Positions 1 to 6,202 of a stretch of 9,850 bases of DNA are shown piece by piece. Every line of letters begins with the position of its first letter. The stretch's first letter is position 1. The stretch is from an uncultured Clostridium sp. GTDB taxonomy: Bacteria; Bacillota; Clostridia; Lachnospirales; Lachnospiraceae. A model generated the notes under the pieces. That model did no database searches. It saw only the letters and a program-made list of their open reading frames with translations, and had not been told where the DNA came from. The stretch spans positions 1 to 9,850 of the forward strand of contig URUX01000086.1 of NCBI GenBank assembly GCA_900551135.1. The letters are read 5' to 3'. Made by a program: the position numbers and the translations under genes.

Positions 1-548
1 GCTCCATGGCCGGGACAGTAGTGCCGGAAACAGAACAGGGCCTTACGGAAACGGGGATTGCCTTTGTGGAAGAAATGGATCGGATTGGAATGATTCTGGA
101 TATTTCCCATCTGGGAGATGCGGGAATCTATGATGTGTTCCGATACAGCAAAAAGCCGTTTGTGGCCAGCCATTCCAATGCCAGAGCCATAGCGTCCCAT
201 CCAAGGAATCTGACAGACGACATGATCCGCAAACTATCTGAACGGGGCGGAGTTATGGGAATTAATTTTGGAGGTATCTTCTTAAGAGATTTTCCAAACG
301 AACAGGATGCCCACAGCAGCATTGAGGATATGATCCGCCACATAAAGCATATTAAACAGGTAGGCGGAATCCAGTGCATTGGAATTGGCACAGATTTTGA
401 CGGCGTGGGAGGAACCATGGAAATCGAATCGGCAGCCGCTATGCCAAAGCTGGCAGAAGCAATGGAGAAAGCCGGATTTACCATTTCTGAAATCGAAGAT
501 GTATGTTACAGGAATGTTCTTCGGGTATATCGGGAACGCTTATCATAA
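1..548 (+). CDS. Membrane dipeptidase, peptidase family M19 (5' end outside window)
   Basis: C-terminal part of a zinc dipeptidase of the M19 (renal dipeptidase-like) family, which hydrolyses dipeptides with broad specificity. The frame is open to the window edge, so the ATG at 6 is probably an internal methionine and about 130 N-terminal residues, including the first metal ligands (HxD), lie upstream. Numbered from that ATG, visible family motifs are LDISHL (His35) and ASHSNAR (His56), which correspond to the two histidine metal ligands of the second site, then HPRNLTDD, GGVMGINF and GIGTDFDGV (Asp130), the conserved active-site aspartate region. The end EIEDVCYRNVLRVY is typical of bacterial members. 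The stop is TAA at 546-548. No clear terminator follows. Family call is firm; substrate and any operon partners upstream cannot be seen. Confidence 0.93.
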   Translation, partial: SMAGTVVPETEQGLTETGIAFVEEMDRIGMILDISHLGDAGIYDVFRYSKKPFVASHSNARAIASHPRNLTDDMIRKLSERGGVMGINFGGIFLRDFPNEQDAHSSIEDMIRHIKHIKQVGGIQCIGIGTDFDGVGGTMEIESAAAMPKLAEAMEKAGFTISEIEDVCYRNVLRVYRERLS

Positions 549-577
549 ACAGGACAGATCAATCAGACCCCGGATAT

Positions 578-617
578 TTTACATAAATTTTACATATGCC
601 ACAGGAGGACTTTACAA
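578..617 (+). promoter_or_regulatory. Putative Pho box (PhoP/PhoB-type operator), three direct repeats
   Basis: The gap before the Na/Pi transporter contains TTTACAT at 578-584 and again at 589-595, separated by AAAT, and TTTACAA at 611-617. The three copies start 11 and 22 bases apart, so they lie on the same face of the helix. A 7-4-7 direct repeat is the form of the E. coli Pho box, and TTTACA fits the B. subtilis PhoP hexamer TT(A/C/T)A(C/T)A. The genes downstream encode a phosphate transporter and a PhoB-like regulator, so the site fits autoregulation. A weak -10-like TAAAGT at 626-631 lies 8 bases after the last repeat, as expected of an activated promoter. The repeats are seen directly; binding by the regulator is inference. 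Confidence 0.55.
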
Positions 618-631
618 AACTCTGGTAAAGT
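609..631. repeat. Inverted repeat ACTTTAC-N9-GTAAAGT
   Basis: A perfect 7-bp inverted repeat: ACTTTAC at 609-615 and GTAAAGT at 625-631, with a 9-base spacer. The left arm contains the third direct TTTACA hexamer, and the right arm overlaps the suggested -10. It could be part of the operator (a half-site in the opposite orientation) or a weak hairpin. The stem is AT-rich and has no T run after it, so it does not look like a terminator for the upstream dipeptidase gene. Confidence 0.4.
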
Positions 632-687
632 AAAAATTACAGTGGCAGAGCATGTCTGCGTTTTGCCGCAATACATGGGAAAAATTT

Positions 688-692
688 GGAGG
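688..692 (+). promoter_or_regulatory. Ribosome binding site GGAGG fixing the start at 698
   Basis: GGAGG lies 5 bases before the ATG at 698. The in-frame TTG at 686 overlaps this Shine-Dalgarno sequence and has none of its own, so the 4-residue-longer reading from TTG is unlikely. Confidence 0.75.
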
Positions 693-697
693 AAAGT

Positions 698-2377
698 ATG
701 AGCATCGAAGCAATTGGAGTACTATTTCAGTTTATCGGCGGTCTGGGAATGTTCTTGTATGGAATGAATCAGATGGCTGACGGTCTGCAAAAGTCGGCAG
801 GCCACAGAATGCAGAAATTGTTGGGAGTTCTGACGTCAAACCGTCTGATGGGCGTGCTTCTGGGAGCCGGCATTACGGCAATCATCCAGAGTTCATCTGC
901 GACTACGGTTATGATTGTCGGTTTTGTTAATGCAGGCCTGATGAATCTGACCCAGGCAGTCGGCGTGATTATGGGTGCCAACATCGGAACCACAGTAACC
1001 AGCTGGATTGTATCTATGAGCGAATGGGGCGAGATGCTGAAGCCTGAGTTCTTTGCACCAGTACTGGTAGGAATTGGAGCAGCAGTTATTATGTTTGCCA
1101 AAGATTCCAAGAAAAAGGAGATTGGAGAAATCCTGATCGGATTTGGTCTGCTGTTTATCGGACTTAGCTTTATGTCTTCTTCTATTGAACCTTACCGTGA
1201 CGCTCCGATTTTTGGAAATATTTTTGCGGTACTGGGAAGAAATCCTCTTCTGGGTATTTTAGCAGGCGCTCTGGTAACTGCAATTATTCAGAGTTCTTCT
1301 GCGTCCGTTGGTATTTTACAGACGCTGGCCTTAAACGGCATGGTAAACTGGCAGTCTGCAATCTTCATTACATTAGGCCAGAATATCGGTACCTGTATTA
1401 CAGCGCTTCTGTCCAGTGTGGGCGCTCACAGAACTGCAAAACGGGCGGCAGCCATTCACCTGCTGTTTAACGTAATGGGAGCAGTCATCTTCGGTGTGAT
1501 TATGACGATTCTGTTTGCCGTAAAGCCGGATTTGGCGGCTTCTTCCATCAGCAGTGTGGAGATTTCTATTTTCCATACGATATTTAATGTAACCAATACC
1601 ATTCTCCTGTTCCCATTTGCCGGAGTTCTGGTAAAACTTTCCGGTCTGATGTTAGGAGAAAAGAAGAGTTCCGGAAAAGTGGCAGCTCCAGACGATCAGA
1701 TGTCCCGTCATCTGGATAACCGTCTGTTAGAGACCCCGTCCCTGGCAATTGAACAGGTTCAGAACGAAGTAGTTTCCATGGGTGAACTGGCTGTCAGAAA
1801 CCTGGAACTGGCCGGACAGACTCTGTTAAATGGAGAAGAAGAGACCATCAATGCTGTATTTGAAAATGAAAAGATGATTAACCGTATGCAGAAGCTGCTG
1901 GCCGGTTATCTGGTGGGAATCAGCAATGGTTCTTTAAATGAGGAACAGCATCTGGTTGTAAAGAATTTATTTTATAGTATCAATGACATTGAACGTATCG
2001 GCGATCACTGTGAAAACCTGGCAGAACTGTCCCAGGAAAAGAAAAACAGCGAACTGATCTTTTCCGAGGATGCGGTACAGGAGATGGAGACTCTGATTCA
2101 GACTGTAGCAGAGGCAGTAACCTGTGCCATCGGCGCAAGAAAAAATCACGATATGACCTTAGTCCGCCAGGCTCTTCGCAAAGAGGAGGAAGTGGACAGC
2201 CAGGAAGAAGAATTAAGAGAAAATCATATGAAGCGTCTCACCGATATGCAGTGCAATTTTGAAAATGGAGTTGTATTTTTAGATGCAGTCAGCAATCTGG
2301 AGAGAATCTCTGACCATGCAGTTAACATTGCCGGTTACGTGAAGGAGGAAGCAGCGTGGAACGGATCTATGTCATAG
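698..2377 (+). CDS. Na/Pi cotransporter family protein with C-terminal PhoU-like domain
   Basis: Inner-membrane sodium-dependent phosphate transporter of the NptA / SLC34-like family, 559 residues from the ATG at 698. The membrane part (about 1-320) is built from two related halves. Each carries the QSSS signature, QSSSATT at 64-70 and QSSSASV at 198-204, followed by GANIGTTVT at 93-101 and GQNIGTCIT at 227-235; these form the substrate site in the family. After a linker (about 321-345) comes a helical PhoU-like domain with the paired motifs IERIGDHCENLAE (431-443) and LERISDHAVNIA (534-545). Length and domain order are normal for the bacterial NptA-PhoU type. It is the first gene of a unit with a response regulator (22-base overlap) and a histidine kinase, behind a Pho-box-like repeat. 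The inferred role is phosphate uptake, with the PhoU domain possibly signalling transport state to the kinase. Direction and ion are not provable from sequence, and some homologues act in export. Confidence 0.94.
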   Translation: MSIEAIGVLFQFIGGLGMFLYGMNQMADGLQKSAGHRMQKLLGVLTSNRLMGVLLGAGITAIIQSSSATTVMIVGFVNAGLMNLTQAVGVIMGANIGTTVTSWIVSMSEWGEMLKPEFFAPVLVGIGAAVIMFAKDSKKKEIGEILIGFGLLFIGLSFMSSSIEPYRDAPIFGNIFAVLGRNPLLGILAGALVTAIIQSSSASVGILQTLALNGMVNWQSAIFITLGQNIGTCITALLSSVGAHRTAKRAAAIHLLFNVMGAVIFGVIMTILFAVKPDLAASSISSVEISIFHTIFNVTNTILLFPFAGVLVKLSGLMLGEKKSSGKVAAPDDQMSRHLDNRLLETPSLAIEQVQNEVVSMGELAVRNLELAGQTLLNGEEETINAVFENEKMINRMQKLLAGYLVGISNGSLNEEQHLVVKNLFYSINDIERIGDHCENLAELSQEKKNSELIFSEDAVQEMETLIQTVAEAVTCAIGARKNHDMTLVRQALRKEEEVDSQEEELRENHMKRLTDMQCNFENGVVFLDAVSNLERISDHAVNIAGYVKEEAAWNGSMS

Positions 2378-3033
2378 AAGATGATGAAAATATCCGTAAC
2401 TTATTGAAAGTGGCTCTGGAAGGATTCGGCTACGAGGCTGAATGCTTTGAAACGGCAGAAGAGGGATTAAAGCGGTTTGAAGAACTTCCGCCGGATTTGG
2501 CGATTTTCGACTGGATGCTTCCGGGAATGGACGGCGTTGCCGCTATCCGGAAAATCCGCAAAAATGAGGCGCTGGCTTCTACCCCCATTATCCTCCTGAC
2601 TGCCAAAGAAAGGGAAATGGATAAGGTAACCGGACTGGACAGCGGTGCTGACGACTATATGGTAAAACCATTTGGAGTACTGGAACTGGCTGCCAGAATC
2701 AGAGGCCTTTTGCGCCGCAGCGGAAAGCAGGATAATGATCAGGCAGAAATCGGAAAACTGCTCATTAAACGGGCAGTACGGGAAGTGTATTTTGACGGCC
2801 ATCTGGTAAAGCTGACATTAAAGGAATTTGAACTGCTGTGGTATCTGTGTATGAACCGAAGCAGAGTAGTGACCCGGGAAGAACTGCTGGATCATGTATG
2901 GGGGTATGAATACGCCGGAGAAACCAGGACTCTGGATATGCATGTGAGAACCCTTCGCCAGAAACTGGGAGAAGAGGGGGCTTCTTATGTGACGACAGTC
3001 AGGGGAGTGGGATACCGTCTGGTAGAACCTTAG
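2356..3033 (+). CDS. OmpR/PhoB-family response regulator
   Basis: DNA-binding response regulator of 225 residues, the normal length. The receiver domain (1-120) has the acidic pair ED at 8-9 (with Asp10), phospho-acceptor Asp52 in FDWMLPGMDG, Thr82 in LLTAKE and Lys104 in VKPF: all switch residues are intact. The winged-helix C-terminal domain (about 130-225) shows LTLKEFELLWYL, VVTREELLDHVWGY, the recognition-helix region RTLDMHVRTLRQKLG and the wing VRGVGYRL. The start is GTG at 2356, preceded by AAGGAGG at 2342-2348 inside the transporter gene. The 22-base overlap with that gene implies translational coupling. The histidine kinase follows 20 bases later. PhoB/PhoP is the best guess from sequence style and context. 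OmpR-family members with other targets look much alike, so the phosphate role rests mainly on neighbours and the upstream repeat. Confidence 0.95.
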   Translation: MERIYVIEDDENIRNLLKVALEGFGYEAECFETAEEGLKRFEELPPDLAIFDWMLPGMDGVAAIRKIRKNEALASTPIILLTAKEREMDKVTGLDSGADDYMVKPFGVLELAARIRGLLRRSGKQDNDQAEIGKLLIKRAVREVYFDGHLVKLTLKEFELLWYLCMNRSRVVTREELLDHVWGYEYAGETRTLDMHVRTLRQKLGEEGASYVTTVRGVGYRLVEP

Positions 3034-3053
3034 GAGGGGCAGAAAAGACAGCC

Positions 3054-4457
3054 ATGCAGAAAACCATTTTGAGAAAGTTTATTAAGGTGCTGGTTTTGGC
3101 GCTTTTACTGAACAGTGCTATCTTCTATATAGCGTGCAGTACAGTGCTTCAAAAGAAATTTACAGAAAATATGCTGTATACATTGAAAACCATTGACAGC
3201 TTTTTAGACTTTTCCAAAGATTTGGGCAGTCAGATTGAAAAGATGGATGGAGTCTTTGAGGAAAACAACAGCCGTATTACGGTGATTTCCAGAGACGGAA
3301 CGGTTCTGCTGGATACAGCCGGACAGAATGGAGAATCTATGGATAACCATCTGGAGCGGCCGGAAATTCAGGCGGCTTTGATAGATGGTTCCGGCTCGGC
3401 AGAACGAAGATCCCAAACGCTGAAGCAGTATATGATTTACACAGCTCTTTATTCGGAAAAAGGCAAAGTGGTACTGCGTTTGTCTGCGCCGTATTCCGGT
3501 CTGAAAGAATTTCTTCCCATGCTGCTGCCTGCTGCCTGGCTTAGTTTTGCGGCGGCCATCATTGGCTCCTGCCTGACTACGGAGCATTTTGTATCTTCTG
3601 TAACCAGGCCTTTGCGGGAGATTGCCAGTGAGATGGAAAAGCTGAAAGGGAATGGGGATGAATTTCATTTTGAACCCTGTGAGTATCCGGAAATCAATAT
3701 TATCGGCAGCACCACTGTGGCCATGAGCAACAATGTAAAGGAATATTTGAAGCAGCTGGATCAGCAGAGGGAAATCCGGGAAGAGTTTTTCAGCAATGCC
3801 TCCCATGAACTAAAGACACCCATTACTTCGATTCAGGGGTATGCAGAACTTCTGGAAAGCGGAATCGTCCAGGATGAGGCCATGCGGAAGGATTTTATCA
3901 GCAGAATCCGCAGGGAAGCTGCCAATATGAGCAATCTTATTAATGATATTCTGATGATTTCCAGGCTGGAATCCCGAAAGGCGGTATTAAGCTATTCAGA
4001 TGTAAATCTGGCACTGGTGGTAGAGGATATTCTGGACGGACTTGGGCCGTTTATGGCTCAAAATCAGGTTTACGTCCACAAAGACTGTGAACCGGTCTCC
4101 TTATGGGCCGATGAAAAGCAGATGAGGGAACTGATTGGCAACCTTATCAGCAATGCAGTCAAATACAACCGCCAGGGCGGTCAGGTCTGGGTTGCCGTCA
4201 GGAAAGATGAGAAAAAGAAAGAGGCGGTTATCCAGGTAAAAGATAACGGAATGGGCATTCCGGAAGAGTCTCTTCCCAGAATTTTCGAACGGTTTTACAG
4301 GGTGGAGAAGGGAAGGAGCAAAAAGGCAGGAGGCACAGGTCTGGGGCTTTCGATAGTAAAACATATTGTTACGTATTATAAGGGAACGATAGAAGTAAAA
4401 TCCCGGACCGATTACGGCACCACCTTTACGGTGCATCTTCCACTAACTGCCAGATGA
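3054..4457 (+). CDS. Membrane sensor histidine kinase (PhoR-like)
   Basis: Sensor kinase of 467 residues, presumed partner of the regulator just upstream. A basic N-terminus leads to TM1 (about 10-30). An extracytoplasmic sensor region (about 31-150) contains a PAS/Cache-like stretch (RITVISRDGTVLLDT), and TM2 is about 153-175. A HAMP-like segment (about 176-235) includes VTRPLREIASEMEKL. The HisKA motif FFSNASHELKTPITSIQGYAE places the phospho-accepting His at 251. The ATPase domain shows an N box with Asn363 and Asn367, G1 DNGMGI (397-402), F box FERFYRV (411-417) and G2 GGTGLGLSI (426-434). All catalytic boxes are intact. Its AGGAGG (3032-3037) overlaps the regulator's stop codon and is 16 bases from the ATG, a long spacing; no better in-frame start is near, so translation may be weaker than that of the regulator. 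The layout resembles PhoR of Gram-positives; the stimulus is not visible in sequence. Confidence 0.94.
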   Translation: MQKTILRKFIKVLVLALLLNSAIFYIACSTVLQKKFTENMLYTLKTIDSFLDFSKDLGSQIEKMDGVFEENNSRITVISRDGTVLLDTAGQNGESMDNHLERPEIQAALIDGSGSAERRSQTLKQYMIYTALYSEKGKVVLRLSAPYSGLKEFLPMLLPAAWLSFAAAIIGSCLTTEHFVSSVTRPLREIASEMEKLKGNGDEFHFEPCEYPEINIIGSTTVAMSNNVKEYLKQLDQQREIREEFFSNASHELKTPITSIQGYAELLESGIVQDEAMRKDFISRIRREAANMSNLINDILMISRLESRKAVLSYSDVNLALVVEDILDGLGPFMAQNQVYVHKDCEPVSLWADEKQMRELIGNLISNAVKYNRQGGQVWVAVRKDEKKKEAVIQVKDNGMGIPEESLPRIFERFYRVEKGRSKKAGGTGLGLSIVKHIVTYYKGTIEVKSRTDYGTTFTVHLPLTAR

Positions 4458-4468
4458 CAAAAAAGGTA

Positions 4469-4497
4469 TTTTCATTTTTCCAGCTCTGTGGTATACT
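4469..4497 (+). promoter_or_regulatory. Predicted sigma-A-type promoter with extended -10
   Basis: In the 99-base gap after the kinase gene, TTTTCA (4469-4474) and TATACT (4492-4497) are separated by 17 bases, and TGG just before the -10 gives an extended -10 (TGnTATACT). The -10 matches the consensus at five of six positions and the -35 at four of six. The predicted start is near 4504, leaving a leader of about 50 bases before the NlpC/P60 gene. No convincing terminator separates it from the kinase gene, so read-through is possible. Confidence 0.65.
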
Positions 4498-4556
4498 AGG
4501 CATCAGTTTCGTATCCATGTTAGATTTGCACTAAGACAGAGAAAAGGAATGAGAGT

Positions 4557-6182
4557 ATGCTGGACAATAAAGATTATATCAGCCGGCTCAACAGGGCAAG
4601 ACGGCGGCGCCGCCGCAGATTTGATTTTTCACGCATTATCATAGCTGTGATAATCATAGCCGTTCTTGCATTGATGATTGGAGCCGGTATTTTTATAACA
4701 AAAAAGATGAAATCCGCTTCATCCGACAGCCCGAAAGCGGTTACCGAATCCCAGACAGGAGACGGGACAGACGCTGCAGAAACTCCCGTTCTTTCATCGG
4801 AAGAGGAAGCAGAAGCAGAGAGACAGGCAGCGGCCCGGGAAGTAGTAAATGCTTATCAGAATCTGGGCATCGTTCAGGTCTCCGGTTATCTGAATATTCG
4901 CGAGACGCCAGGACCCGATGGAAAGATTATCGGAAAGCTGCAGGAAGACAGCGCCTGCGATATTTTATCTTCAGAGGGGGAATGGTATCAGATAAGTTCC
5001 GGAGGAATTAATGGATACATCAGCAGCGCTTACGTACTGACCGGTGACGAGGCCAGACAAAAGGCTTTGGATCTGGTAAAGAAGATGGCATTAATTACGG
5101 GAGACAGCGTCAATATCCGGCAGGAACCGGAAATGGATCCGACCAATATTACCGGAGTGGCCATTCAGGATGAAAGATATCTGGTGGAAGAAGAACTGGA
5201 CGGCTGGGTAAAAGTACCAGAAGGCTATATATCTGCTGATTATGTGGAGGTTCAGTATATGCTGAATGAAGCTCAGAAGCTGGATCTGCAGGCTATGGCC
5301 ATTAACCAGTACAATCATCTGGTTATATCAAAAGTAAATAATTATCTGAATGTTCGGGAAGAACCCAGCATGGACGGAAAGATTATCGGTAAAATGACCA
5401 GTAAGGCTGCCGGCGAGATTTTAGACGATTCCATTGAAGGCTGGTATAAGATTAAGTCCGGCAAGATAACCGGATATATCTCTTCCGATCCGCAGTATAC
5501 GGCTACCGGACAGGAAGCAAAGGACATTGCGACCGGTACGGCGACGCTGATGGCTGTGGTCAACACAGATATGTTAAATGTCCGGACAGAACCGTCTACA
5601 GATGCGTCTATCTGGACCCAGATCTCCAAGGAAGAACGGTACCCGGTTTTAAACCAGCTGGATGGCTGGGTAGAGATTGAACTGGATGCCGGAGATGAAG
5701 AAGGCAGCGTGGACAAAGCTTACGTTTCGACCAGAGATAATAACGTAGAAGTACGGTACGCCCTTAATGAGGCCATTAAGTTTTCGCCATTAGAGGAAGC
5801 AGCCAATGCGTCTGCATCCCTTCGCAATCAAATCGTAAATTACGCTCTGCAGTTTGTCGGAAATCCATATGTATGGGGAGGAACCAGTCTGACAAAAGGC
5901 GCTGACTGCTCTGGATTTACCATGAAGGTATACGAGCATTTTGGCATTTCCCTTCCTCATTATTCCGGATCTCAGGCTCAAATGGGAAAATCAGTAAGTT
6001 CCAGTGAAATGAGGCCGGCAGATTTGATTTTCTATACAGACAGCAGAGGAAAAGTCAACCATGTAGCAATGTATATAGGAAATGGACAGATTGTTCATGC
6101 GGCCAGCAGGCGAAGCGGCATCAAGATTTCCACCTGGAATTACCGCAAACCCAAGACCATCCGTAATATGCTTGGCGATTAA
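4557..6182 (+). CDS. Membrane-anchored SH3b–NlpC/P60 cell-wall endopeptidase
   Basis: Predicted peptidoglycan hydrolase of 541 residues that cuts wall stem peptides outside the membrane. A cytoplasmic N-terminus with seven consecutive Arg (15-21) precedes one membrane helix (about 27-47). No signal-peptidase or lipobox cysteine is seen, so it is probably an uncleaved N-terminal anchor. An acidic, Ser/Thr/Ala-rich linker (about 52-98) follows. Four bacterial SH3 domains lie at about 105-162, 178-232, 256-317 and 332-395, each with an LNxR/VNIR motif. The NlpC/P60 domain (about 422-541) has the catalytic Cys451 in GADCSGF, His502 in VNHVAMYIG and His514 in IVHAASR. The start ATG has AAAAGGA about 10 bases upstream, and a good promoter precedes it. 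The citrate synthase gene begins 20 bases after its stop, with no functional link apparent. Family is firm; the exact bond cut (often D-Glu–diaminopimelate) is from family knowledge. Confidence 0.94.
   Translation: MLDNKDYISRLNRARRRRRRRFDFSRIIIAVIIIAVLALMIGAGIFITKKMKSASSDSPKAVTESQTGDGTDAAETPVLSSEEEAEAERQAAAREVVNAYQNLGIVQVSGYLNIRETPGPDGKIIGKLQEDSACDILSSEGEWYQISSGGINGYISSAYVLTGDEARQKALDLVKKMALITGDSVNIRQEPEMDPTNITGVAIQDERYLVEEELDGWVKVPEGYISADYVEVQYMLNEAQKLDLQAMAINQYNHLVISKVNNYLNVREEPSMDGKIIGKMTSKAAGEILDDSIEGWYKIKSGKITGYISSDPQYTATGQEAKDIATGTATLMAVVNTDMLNVRTEPSTDASIWTQISKEERYPVLNQLDGWVEIELDAGDEEGSVDKAYVSTRDNNVEVRYALNEAIKFSPLEEAANASASLRNQIVNYALQFVGNPYVWGGTSLTKGADCSGFTMKVYEHFGISLPHYSGSQAQMGKSVSSSEMRPADLIFYTDSRGKVNHVAMYIGNGQIVHAASRRSGIKISTWNYRKPKTIRNMLGD
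4602..4615. repeat. GC-only 14-bp palindrome in the poly-Arg codons
   Basis: CGGCGGCGCCGCCG is a perfect palindrome 46-59 bases into the NlpC/P60 gene, encoding part of the seven-Arg run. It consists only of G and C in otherwise AT-richer surroundings. It may simply reflect Arg codon choice (CGG CGG CGC CGC). Confidence 0.5.
4854..5801 (+). repeat. Tandem duplication of a two-SH3 unit (A-B-A-B) inside the NlpC/P60 gene
   Basis: The four SH3 domains fall into two types that alternate. Type A (domains 1 and 3) shares YLNxRExPxxDGKIIGK, WYxIxSGxIxGYISS and a following GxEA segment. Type B (domains 2 and 4) shares ERYxV, LDGWVxV or LDGWVEI, and the exit VEVxYxLNEAxK. Approximate units are residues 100-250 (4854-5306) and 251-415 (5307-5801). 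At the DNA level 14 bases, GGAAAGATTATCGG, are identical at 4920-4933 and 5376-5389. The second B copy carries an acidic insertion (DAGDEEGS). Confidence 0.75.
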
Positions 6183-6202
6183 ACTTCAAGGAGGGACTAG
6201 GT

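Noticed and set aside
641..670. Short stems GCAGA/TCTGC (645-659) and TGCG/CGCA (657-670) in the leader of the Na/Pi transporter
   Set aside because: Stems of 4-5 bp that compete for overlapping bases; too weak to call a riboswitch or terminator.
686..697. TTG at 686 as start of the Na/Pi transporter
   Set aside because: It overlaps the GGAGG ribosome site that serves the ATG at 698, and no site precedes it.
3204..3806. 200-codon open frame on the - strand inside the kinase gene
   Set aside because: It is antisense to a complete, motif-bearing kinase, lacks recognisable domains, and its composition is that of a reversed coding strand.
4458..4480. A-run then T-run after the histidine kinase stop as a terminator
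   Set aside because: The A and T runs are not joined by a stable GC stem.
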